Assembly: GCF_032854445.1 (NCBI RefSeq)
Contig: NC_088303.1
Coordinates: 21,833,501 to 21,893,500, forward strand
From: Liolophura sinensis
Taxonomy: Eukaryota; Mollusca; Polyplacophora; Chitonida; Chitonidae
Direction: 5' to 3'
Length of the DNA stretch: 60,000 nt
The first letter of the stretch is position 1; every line of letters starts with the position of its first letter. The notes beneath the pieces are model-generated. The model worked only from the letters and a program-made list of their open reading frames with translations, was not told the DNA's origin and searched no databases. Below, piece after piece: positions 23,947 to 36,000 of the stretch. Position numbers and translations under genes: made by a program.

Positions 23947-26106
23947 TTTATCGCTCCGTTTCCGATGAACATGTTTCATTCAATGGGATCCCACTTCTCA
24001 CAGCAGAGGGAGGATAAATTGACATTTTTGTAGTCTCTGCAAAAGATTTAAATTGTAGGTCTATTTTCTTCCTCAAGATGGCATTGCACCAGTGACACTG
24101 CCATAAGCAAACGAACATAAACCTAAGCCGCGCAGAATTCGGTGTGTTCTAAATAATCCTTGTCGACCAAAGTTGTGTACCGTTGTTGATAGAGGGATAA
24201 GTGGCCAGAATGACATACCCGTGGAAGTGTGAAAGGGCGACAGTGAAAAATAATATAAGTGAATGTGCTGTTTTTGTGTATGATATTTAGCCTTTAAAAG
24301 CGTCCACATGTATCACTGTATTCTAAACTCATTGTGTACATAGGATCATATTACAAGTGTTTTTGTATTTGTTCCATATGCTTTTCATGTCGTTTTATAT
24401 CAAGGATTGTATAAGTTTGAACGTGCCATAAAATACTTTTTATTATAGTGTTCTGCCAACGTCACCTTAGTTAGGGTGACATATGTTATATGATTCGTTA
24501 TAATGTAACAACTACCACGACCATTTAGACAGAATGTCGTGTTCAAATGGTCGACAGGATTGCGACCTTAAAGTTAACTTGTACATAAATAACACGGCTT
24601 AACATGAGTCTATTACTATTAAACATGCTATGTAAGAACATTCTGTACATTTGTTATATTTGCACAACTTTATCACGAATTCGATGTAGGCCTACATAAG
24701 GTATTTCGGTTCAAAAGTAATCTTTTAACAGCAAACTTGGTATGGGACACGTGCTTGTTTAATTTTGACCTCTGCATACACATGTGCAAGATCAGGGGTA
24801 TCCTTAGATCCTTTCCTTCTTGTGCCCCAACTGTGCTGAGAGTCGTGATGGCAACATGCAGTTGACGGCCCTCGTTGGCCAACTTTGTCTTACATGAAGT
24901 CCATCGAAAATTACTTACCTTCCACCAATTTGGCGTATCAAATGAGCTCACTCGGCAGGGGTAAAGACTGTGTATGTCAAATGTCGTAGAGGGGAACTCT
25001 ACCTGTCTAAATGTTGTGTTTCACAGTGAAAATGACTACCATCGAAAAGTAAAATATTCTTGTCTGTGACGTTAATCATTCATCAAATAACTACAAAAAA
25101 CAAATCTCCTGATTTAATCATCGGGACAGAAAAATTACTTGAAACCACATTTCCAAAGGTTTCAATCCAGGAAAATTCCACATAGGTGTTCTAGCACATA
25201 CGCAGCAAAAGTAACACAAATTTTATATGTACTATGTTTTAATAAATTAATTCTTTACATTTACAGCATGTATAACAGTATGCTCTTTTTTCACAAACGT
25301 CACAACAGTTATGAAAAAAAAAACATGTAAAAAGGTACTAAAATGGACGGGAATTTGGTATCACTGTTACAATAATGAACTCGAGTTTTTTCTGACGAAT
25401 TCTGACACTAAGGATTCCACTTCTTCCCGCATAAAGACAAATTATCCTCCTGAAAACTATCTGTTCAATTTATATAAGGCGCAGAACAGCTATGAACGTT
25501 ACCAACTTCATACGGACAAAACTCTGGAAAATACAACGCTCTTAAGTCCAAAGATCACATTAAACTAGTTTGAATGTGCCATCAGTTTACATGTAAGCTG
25601 GGTTAACTGAAATGTGCTGCATTAAAAATTGAGAGCTCCTTCCCATTATTCCTGTTTTTAGATTGTGACTTGTCATGTTTAACGTACAATCCAGTGAAAA
25701 CAGTACACACAGTAAACCTTGTAGTCAGGTTACTGGGCGCACACTCAACCTCATTCAAAATATCACTGACGTCAGATCACATTTACTACTCCTGGACAAG
25801 CTTAGATTTTCTCTGTCTGAATTTGACATGCAAGGCATTTATGTGTTGCGAAGTCCATGTATATCCACATGCAGATGCTCTAAGGTAAAAACAGTGATAA
25901 ACTTGTATATAAACTCCATACATGTTGAGACTAATTGTGAACAGCTGGAATTGAATACGTAATGTTACGGTCTAATATGCATCAACCCATGTTAAGGGCA
26001 TTTATACCCATATCTGGTACATGTTAAGGTTCTAAACAAGACACTGAGGACTGAGGACCTCTAAATATCTGCTTTGTGCACAGTTAAGCCAGTGACAGTC
26101 TCATAG

Positions 26107-26292
26107 CTGGGCCCACATTTATCAAACCTCTTAAGACTTAAGTCAAAAATTCAAACACAGCTACAATTAAAATGTTGTGCCCCAGGAAAATTTGTACACT
26201 GATTCTTTACTGAAGAACAATGTACGAACAGCAATTAAAGTTCTTTCCTCTTCTGACATGGGCTGTTGTAGCACTTAATAAATAAGCCCAGG
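26107..26292. mobile_element. Possible MITE with imperfect terminal inverted repeats
   Basis: The left end CTGGGCCCACATTTATCAA pairs imperfectly with the reverse complement of the right end (CCTGGGCTTATTTATTAAG). The element is about 186 bp and includes a TCTTAAGACTTAAGT stretch near the left end. No coding capacity and no clear target duplication are visible. Confidence 0.35.
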
Positions 26293-26986
26293 AGGCATTA
26301 ATGTTCTCTCTGCCGAAGATATCCCCAAGGTAACTCCGCTGTGCCCCTTACACAAATAAGCCCTTTACTTAACGATAAAGGGAAGATACAGTAAATGCAT
26401 GTAAGAAATCACAGCATTAAATATGCCCAACAAAAACAGAATTACACAATAATTTTTCATACACACTTGACAACTTGGTTCCTCGAATGTACCTGTAAGT
26501 ACCCATCCCATTTTACTGATTTGCAGCGAACATTTTAAACCACTCTGGTTCCTTGAACATTAGGACATACGCAGGTCTGTCTTGGATAGTTCATAAGAAA
26601 TCATGTCCTCAAGATAAAATATTTCCTGGATGAATTTCCTGTAAAATTAACAGCAAATTGAAACACTAATGGCCCAGGTTGAAACGTAATCATGTCCACT
26701 GAGGATTTGTATCCCAAATTTGGAAGCACTCAAATGTTTTTGAAAAATCTTGTCTACAAGTAGCATGAACATTTGACACCCAGATGAAAAGGTGCAAATG
26801 ATGTACCCATGAGAAGAAAAATCTGACTTTTGCTTAAATCACAAAGGGTGCGCCATTTTGTAGGAAAACTTGCAACAAAATCACTAACAGTGCATAAACA
26901 TGCAGGTGAGCATTGTCTTTATACTGAAAGGGCTGCCTGTTACAGCATTACAAAAATGCCTTCATCTGCTTAGTCCTTGAACAAGA

Positions 26987-26992
26987 TTTAAT
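26987..26992 (-). terminator. Candidate polyadenylation signal of ARMC9
   Basis: ATTAAA on the minus strand, about 35 nt after the ARMC9 stop codon. No AATAAA was found on that strand within about 1.5 kb downstream. If used, the 3' UTR would be very short. Confidence 0.3.
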
Positions 26993-27027
26993 TTGACTGG
27001 CTGGAATTTGCTATGTTTTTACATTAC

Positions 27028-27098
27028 TTATTTGCTTGGCGTCTGCGGTTTGGAAGAAGGGCGGCTGCTTGTTGACTCTTTTCGTGGAGTTCCTGTAG
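27028..27098 (-). CDS. ARMC9: ARMC9 coding exon 24 (last)
   Basis: The acceptor is TTTTTCTCCAG. It encodes the basic Ser/Pro tail ([15 protein letters not shown]) to the TAA at 27,030-27,028. The entering phase (one base from exon 23) fits. Confidence 0.88.
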
Positions 27099-30000
27099 CT
27101 GGAGAAAAACAAAACATCAAATTTAAATAAAATACCATAAATAATAATAAAAAGAACTACATATAATTAACTTCAATGCACAATTCTGACATTACAAAGT
27201 TGAGAAAACAGAACAAAGCCATTAGGATGTCTGCTATCCTAAGGAGAGACCTTCCTTACACAGTATGTGCAGACATTACAGGCCTTGAAGTCACCCAAGC
27301 CCAGGCCTGAAAAGCTATATGTATATGAAGACTTCATTGGCCTGCATTTAGGTCTCTGTTCACTCCAGAGGGCCATCTGAACAGCAGTGATCACTCTGCT
27401 GTACTGCAAGTACATGTACAATGTATTTTATTTGTTTATTTCATTGGTGTTTTACGCCGTACTCAAGAATATTTCACTTAAACAACGGCGGCCAGCATCA
27501 TGGTGGGAAGAAACTGGGCAGAGCCCGGGGGAAACCCGTAACAGGTTGCTGGCAGACCTTCCCACATATGGCAGGAGAGAAAGCCAGCATGAGCTGGACT
27601 TGAACTCACAGCGACGGCATTTGTGAGAGGCTCATGGGTCATTACGCTGCAATACCGCGCTAACCAACTGATCCACGGAGGCCCCCCATGTACACAGTTT
27701 TTCTCCAGCTTATCACCAGACTGTCCTATAGTTCGCACATCTGAGCAATTTGACCTAAAACCTTGTCCATGATTAAGTCACTAATCCTGCCTGATTCTGA
27801 GACTTCTATTGATCTTTAATGATGCTTTAAAATGTTGCCTGGATGCTATGATAGGGTGACATGCTAAGTTTCAATACCAAAAGTACTGTTTTAAGAAAAT
27901 TGCACTTTGTTGGGTGAATTTATTTAATTTTAACACTGTAATATACAAGGAAAAGAACAAGGAATCAAATGAAGAACACTGCAATACAAGCTTCAATAAC
28001 AGTACACCTCAATCAAGGAAAACCATTCACATAGTCAGATAGAATATAAATGATAGGAAAGAACACATAAAAAAACACAGATAAAACAGTTACACTCCCA
28101 TTTTGCAATCATGTCATGCATTTCCATTTATCATATTCACAAGATTGGACATAACCAACGGATTGTCCTGGGAAACAACTAGCCCTTGTCAAATGTGGTT
28201 ACAAGTTCTAAGAGAGACGCCTTGCAACATACAACTGTAGAGTAGCATCTCCTGCACGATGCCCAGTTTTCTTTCATCCATAAACAAAATATTTAAGAGC
28301 ACAGCATAAAACACCAATTTACTATAAAAGATACATACACATAAACATATGAACCCTGCTACAATGATTCAAGGATAATTGACATCTGAGACAAGGTTTA
28401 TAATGCCAAAGCTGAGTAAAAGAAACATAGTGTGGAATTAAACTGGAACTCCCTCCCACTGGGCCTTTGCTACCCTTCACACCCTGACGAAGATATGAAA
28501 GCAAAACACCCTTAATCCACACATTAGAGAAATCTTCATTCCACAAGACTCACCGAAAGTCAACGCCACATGGCTGTATGATAAATAAAATTTTGACAAG
28601 CCATCAAGAAAGCTGCTTATTAAGTCTGAATATTCTGATCAAAGACCAGACGACATAGAAAAACAAATGCTGAAATTAGCATATTTGTGAGGTAAAAAAG
28701 CTAAGTGTAAGAATGGTAAAACTCATATTCCTCAACCATTCTTCATATAATGCAGAACTTATATGGCCGAATTTAGGTCATCAAAACTACTCTCAGAATG
28801 AAAAAAACCAAGATCATAAAGACTATTCCAATATCTTTGTTCATATGTAGAAAAGACTGAGAAATAAGGGTATACCAAGTTCCTTTTTCTGTTTGGTATT
28901 ATGTTTAAGTCTGATGACAGATTCCGGTAGTAAGATTCTTACTTGAAGTTCTGCCGGCAGAGCTTGGTCTAGGTCCTGATTCAGAATACTTGGGTTGTGG
29001 AGTCTCTCGACTTGATGGTCTTTTCCCGCTTACATCTGGAGTACGGGGTATACGAGGACGGGACCCAAATGCTGATTCATACTCCTTTACACTGAATACA
29101 AATAATGTGAAAAGTGAGAACATCTGGTTGACTCATAATAAAACAGTACAAAATTACAGCCTTCTCATCAAACTCCATTGACAGATTCTCTTCTTTTTTA
29201 TTTTGAATGTTGTTGCAGCAGGGAAAACAGAACCCATATCAAATTCTTTGGCTCCTACACTGATTTAGTACATTACGTGTATATCTGCATGTGACATAAA
29301 CACGTGTATAACAGCATGTGAACGTGCCTAGATAAGGGCATGATCTATTACTCACTCCACATCAGGGCCTAACTTCTCCAGAGCTCTCTTGGATGGCTGG
29401 TTGTGTTGTTTGCTGATCTGGCTGCCTGATCTGGAAAGACCTGAAATAAATAACCTACAAATCACACTCAAAAAAAAATCACAAATCCAAAAATTGTTTT
29501 CAGCAGTTTTACAGGTTAAACATTCAAATAATATCTGAATAATACTTGAGTGTTTCACTGCTAAACTGATGTTTACATTTATATTAAAATGTGATGTTTA
29601 CATTTATAGCTGGAATGACATTTGGTCACAATTCCCATGTCTTTAAATACCAGCCAATGAACAAAGCGGCCAATAACAGCACCATGAAAACCGCATCAAA
29701 GTCCTTGACTTTACCAGAACATCTCGTATTAACAATACTGGAGTATAATCACTTCTCCCAAACCTGTCATCAAGCATGATGATAGAACAACATCCTAGTT
29801 TGTGTTTCTGTTTAGTCAGCAATTTATTTTTCCACAAGATGTTTTTACTAAGTGAACTAATCATGCAAGCCCTAAAAGGAAGATCAACTGCTTACTCTGG
29901 GTACTAGCGGCTTGCTGGTCTCGATCCTGAGTAGATGGCCTACTACGAGGCCTAACTTTGGCCACGCCATCCTGAGAAGCTGGGCGACTGCCGCTTCGTG

Positions 30001-33000
30001 TGGGGGGTCGTGCTAGAGCATTCTGAGAAGTGGGTCGGCTTAACGCTGGATTCGTTCTGCTGGCAGGGCGTGAATCGGGCTGGGGAACACCTCTACAATT
30101 ATACCAGTCATTTAGGTTGTCACTTTAAATCTTTAATTTGTATCTTGTGCAACAGTCAAAATTTATTTATTTATTTATTTCATTGCTGTTTTACATCACA
30201 CTATACACCATATTTCACTTACGTGATGGCGGCCAGCATTAATGTGGGAGGAAACTGGGCAGAGCCCTATGGAAAGTCATGACCACCTGCAGGTTGCTGG
30301 CTGACTTTCCCATGTATGTCCTGAGAAGAAGCCAGCATGAGGTGAACTTGAACTCACAGCGACCACATTGGTGGCAGGCTCCTTTGTCATTGGCATGCTA
30401 CCCCCCCTGGCCTCCAATAATCAGGATGAATTGTACACATATGCAGCAAAGGTTAAAAAGATTCATAAAACACTTGGTTTTAATGCTTCAGTCAAATACA
30501 CAACCATGTCAACCAATACAAACAGGTGGCGACATAATGACGAGTGATCAAGGACGAATTGGTGAATTGTGCATCATCCCTTCAGAATCTTTTTCCACAT
30601 TTCCTATGTTTTTTCTGAATTCCACATCTGTCAGTTCACTGGCTTACAGACCCAAAGCACACAGGAAATGTACAAACAAAAAGTGGATGAATTCTGCCTC
30701 AAACTGTAACATTTGAATATTTATACGAATGGTGCTTCTCTGAAGAACATGTCCCACATGAGGTAAGGCAGCTATTACAGCTAACATACTACATATGATT
30801 TTATTTCAAATGGTCGCTGGAGCTACATATATAATGTACATATACATGCATGCATGTATTTGTACTACTTCAGTCCTGATCTTACTGGTCTTTCCCAAAC
30901 TACGAGATTTTTCATGCTCTAAAAGAGGACACCGAATTAACACATTTTATAAAAACCTTAAAACAAAGACTGCTGTGGAATGGGATCAGGTAGAGAAAGA
31001 TAAAGTGACAACAACGACAGATGAAAAAGTTACCTGGGCTGATTAGACATCATCAAGGTGTCCAGTTTACGATGACCAGGGGTGACCGGTCGCTGTAGGG
31101 GTTCATTCCGAGCTCCTACATGGTCATTCTGCAGCATACAAATAAACACACCAAGTAATAATTATCAATCCAACAACAACACTAGCTATCTGTCCTGTAT
31201 GCCAATAGTAGACACCATGTATCTATATAATGTTGTTCAATATTGTCTTACACCTTTGGACATGCACCTAAAAGCATCAAAAGGGTATCAAGACTCTCAA
31301 ACCACTACATGTACCTGTTGGCTCACTTTAATAGGGGGCACTGATGGCATGTATTGTCTTTTTGAAGATACATGTACATATAAGAGTTAAATACCTATAA
31401 ATAGTCCAGTATGTATTATTTCAGCTTATTTCAGTATTCAGTCAGCTTGAATTCCTCACACCTGTTATTTCATTAATTTGAAAAAAAAGTAAGCCTGGGA
31501 GAAGATGAAGGTTCTGGATGTGGCCAAGGTTAAAATGAATGAATGAACGACTGCTCTTTTATCTAGTGCTGCTTCACTGAGATGTCTTACCAAAGGCAAG
31601 TAAGCCGCCTCACTCAAGCCATTATACTGATACGGGTCAACCAGTTGTTGCACTATCCCCTTCATGCTGAATGCCAAGCAAGGAAGTTGCAACTTTCTCT
31701 TTTAAATTCTTAGGTGTGACTCGACCCAAGACTGACCCTGGACCAACCGCTCCTGAAGCAGATGCTACCGGGGCTGGTCATTTTTGTTGAGAGGCATAAA
31801 TATTTAAAAACTATGGTGGGCTTAATGAGCCATACTGACGGTATGGCAATCAGTTTCACTGAGGTGCAATCAGTTTCATTTCTGTGTGTCTTTAACTTGT
31901 ATAGTCTAAGTAACATGATTTAAAAAATTTTGAAAAGTAAAGTATTAATTTCACAGTTTGCAAAAACTTACTTTTTCATACAATCTTTCTTTTTTATTGT
32001 TTTTTTGCAGGTCATGGGTTGCCTGGGTTACAAGCCATATTAAAAGTGACAAGATTTACAAGAGAGGTGACAAATTATTTTACAAGTTTGATGAAAGCAG
32101 ATACTGGTCTTTTGGTGAAAGTGGTGATACAGACTAACACCAGGATAAATGAGGCTAAATATTTTACTGACCCGTTTTCGTTTAGTGTGTCCATGGGACT
32201 GGCTGATAAACTCTGTCGTCAGCAGTTTTTCTCCGCTCAACTCTCCAGGCTGTGCCACAAGCAGCTCATCTTTGTCCAAATCAGCCTCCATAGCATCTTG
32301 GTCCTCCTGAAAATTTCAATCCATTTAGATTTTCCAAAACATACGAAAAATATACAGTTTTACAAAAATGTAAAAATGTGGGCTGACACAGGCATGTGCT
32401 GTGAGCTGATACAGGCAATGTGCTGTGAGCTGACACAGACATGTGCTGTGGGCTGACACAGGCAACGTGCTGTGAGCTAACACAGACATGTGCTGTGGGC
32501 TGACACAGGCAATGTGCTGTGAGCTGACACAGACATGTGCTGTGGGCTGACACAGACATGTGCTGTGAGCTGATACAGGCAATGTGCTGTGGGCTGACAC
32601 AGACATGTGCTGTGAGCTGATACAGGCAATGTGCTGTGAGCTGATACAGACATGTGCTGTGAACTGACAGAGGCAATGTGCTGTGGGCTGACACAGACAT
32701 GTGCTGTGAGCTGACACAGGCAATGTGCTGTGAGCTGACACAGGCAATGTGCTGTGAGCTGACACAGACATGTGCTGTGGGCTGACACAGGCAATGTGCT
32801 GTGAGCTGATACAGGCAATGTGCTGTGAGCTGACACGAGCAATGTGCTGTGAGCTGATACAGGTAATGTGCTGTGAGCTGACACGAGCAATGTGCTGTGG
32901 GCTGATACAGGCAATGTGCTGTGAGCTGATACAGACCTCATCTTCATCCTCCTCTTCGTCATCAGATTCCGCATCATCCACCTGCTCCTCTGCAAACACA

Positions 33001-36000
33001 ACCAGAACACAGTTTTAGGCACATCTTTTAAACTGATGCTTTATGTCATGCTCTGCATCTGGCTGTTCCTGTAGAACCATGGCATTCATATATGCTTAAA
33101 CCCTAGTTATAATGTGTGTATGTATGCTTTGTTTTTATCAGCGAACTTAACAATTTTTCAGTCATAGGAGTTGTGTGCATATACTGTGTCTACTTGTGGC
33201 AGTCCATTCTGCCAAATTTCTGTTGCCACTGAAGTATCATGCCGACACCAGACATGACACCCTGCTCACTCACATTCTGCTGACATCGCGTCGACCAATA
33301 CTATTTTCTTTTGCTCTAACCTCTTAGTGCTGAGCACACTGTGTCTTTATGACCCAGCCCGGGTTGGATCCTAGGTCTCCCTACTTTGAGGCTGACACTC
33401 TAACCAATAGGCCACCAAAGCATTCTGTATTTGTTATATTTGCTGATATTTACAATGGAGCTGTTTGATGAGCACTCACCTTAACTGAGCCGTTTAATGA
33501 TGAACACTTAGCCAGACTGAGGTGTTTAAAGATGAACACTCACCTGAATTGAGCTGTTTAATGATGAGCCTTCACCTTATTTGTGCTGTTGGATGATAAA
33601 TCCTCACCTAAAATGAGCTATTCAATGACGAGCCCTCACCTGAAATGAGCTGTTTGATGATGAACACTCACCTGAAATGAGCTGTTTGATGATGTATACT
33701 CACCTAAAATGAGCTGTTCAATGACGAGCCCTCACCTGAAATAAGCTGTTTGATGATGAACTCACCTGAAATGAGCTGTTTGATGATGAGCCTTCACCTT
33801 AATTGTGCTGTTGGATGATAAATCCTCTCCTAAAATGAGCTCTTCAATGATGAGCTCTCACCTGAAATGAGCTGTTTGATGATGAACACTCACCTGAAAT
33901 GAGCTGTTTGATGATGTACACTCACCTAAAATGAGCTGTTCAATGATGAGCCCTCACCTGAAATGAGCTGTTTGATGATGAACACTCACCTGAAATGAGC
34001 TGTTTGATGATGTATACTCACCTAAAATGAGCTGTTCAATGACGAGCCCTCACCTGAAATGAGCTGTTTGATGATGAACACTCACCTAAAATGAGCTGTT
34101 CAATGACGAGCCCTCACCTGAAATGAGATATCTGATGGTGTACACTCACCTGAATTGAGCTTTTTGATGATGAGCACTCACCTGAATTGAGCTGTTCAAT
34201 GATAAGCCCTCACCTGAAATGAGCTGTTTGATGATGTATACTCACCTAAAATGAGCTGTTCAATGACGAGCCCTCACCTGAAATGAGCTGTTTGATGATC
34301 AACACTCACCTGAAATGAGCTGTTTGATGATCAACACTCACCTGAATTGAGCTGTTTGATGATGAACTCTATTTGTCTGTTCATGTCAGGTTGGTCATCC
34401 TTAATGAAACACTTTAAAATTTCCTCCATGCCCTACACAACAGACAGAAATTCTGAGATACAGAAAAATTCAAACCTATAAGGGTTCTCCACACGCATTC
34501 GAATATACCATTACTGTTTGATTTATTTGATTGGTGTTTTACACCATACTTAAAGAATATTTATTTAAAAGACTGGGCCAGCATTATGGTGGGAGGAAAC
34601 TGTGCAGAGCCCAGGGCAAATCATTGTTGCTTGACAAGGCTACATGCATCTTTTTGAGGACAACAGTAGATGCAGACAATAAACAAACACTTTGATAGGG
34701 AATATAATACAAAGGTGCTGTTTACCTGGTTGCAAACCCCAACAAGTACCTTGTTTTGGGGTTTGGCAGCAAATATGTCTCACAGGTCAAAATTTCCATG
34801 GTAATATCCATAAATGAGCAGTAGATCATAAGCACTTAAACATCTGGACAAAAATACATTCATTAGGAGCTAATGAGAAACTAAACAGGAAAAGTAAGCC
34901 ATGAAGAATGCCACTTACCATTGCCTTGGCCTCTTCTCTAATGGACGGAATGGCCAAAATGCTGTACAATGCTCCATTTACATACGGACGAATCTACAAC
35001 AAAGAATATCTTACATATGTGACAGATATACAGCACAGCCCAATCTTAACCATATATCTTATAATCTCTATAATACAGATGTGGTGCATAATTCACGTGA
35101 CCCTACAGCCATAATGGTCAGCCCACTTGCATTGTTTCCGTTGGTTTTAATCAGCCATGAGTTTTCACATGAATAAAGTTCCTGAATAAAACAAACATAT
35201 TGTTGTAAGTGCTGCAAATTTTACAAAGTATCTTTCTTATTGCAACTTACCCTGCCCACTTATGCAATCTCTGGGTAAGTTTCACCATTTTACTGGTAAA
35301 TTCCATAGACATGGCTGCATCTAAAATCACCTCTTTGGGCATACATAATTATGTTATTAAACAATTCAGTAAACAAACCCATGGGTATTGGCCATGTGGC
35401 TTCTTTAGAGGTTTGTGTATGGAGGTTTGAATGAAAAATGATGTAATCTGCCAATGTCTCCTCTACTGAATACACTCAGTACATGTCACTGTGTAGTGTA
35501 ATTCTTCCACCTTTTCACATATTTGCAAGGCGTTTACTCAAGCATATTCTGAAGGCATTATTCTGTGTAGGCTGATAAAATTATACTTTTTGTGAATCCC
35601 TGAAACTGGCCAAACCAATCAATGTAGTTTTGCCTCCAAGATCATATTAAAAATGTTCATAAATTGCACTGAACGTTGCACATTCATGCGCAAAAAGGTT
35701 ACGGAATTAGAGTACGTGTGCTGTTCATATTCATAAGATAGGTATTGCTGCATTGTTTGGACATTATGTTAGTGTAAACAAATTCCTAGTGCCTCGGATG
35801 CCCCCTTACCTCTTGGTTGTCATGGCCTAACAAATCACTTAGCACCTTGAGGGTTTGGTTTGCTATGGACACACACATCTTCTTTCCTGTGGAACAGCCA
35901 GATGTAGAGCATTAAAGCTTTGTCTCAGAACACACAAAACTGCAGGAAACAGGTCATATTAAGGGAAGAACAGAGACATATTCTGGACGTACATGAGAAC

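Larger units (their letters stand above)
23262..27027. other. Intergenic region between convergent genes
   Basis: It holds the presumed 3' UTR of the chitin-binding gene (to about 23,965), an A-rich simple stretch at 23,706-23,745, and small unremarkable frames (under 100 codons) without motifs. A possible MITE is at 26,107-26,292. No exon is supported. Confidence 0.5.

Noticed and set aside
24673-25962. Several 60-95 codon frames between the convergent genes
   Set aside because: No motifs, no splice borders, and residue use typical of non-coding DNA.
32019-32456. 145-codon + strand open frame
   Set aside because: Antisense to ARMC9 exon 19 and the 24-bp array.
32281-33022. Three overlapping minus-strand repeat frames (139-224 codons) as independent genes
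   Set aside because: They are three readings of one 24-bp array inside ARMC9 intron 18. Only the frame continuous with exon 18 is discussed, as a possible retained intron.
33460-34376. CRISPR-like array of 32-bp units
   Set aside because: The units are head-to-tail with no spacers and derive from the neighbouring exon-intron junction.
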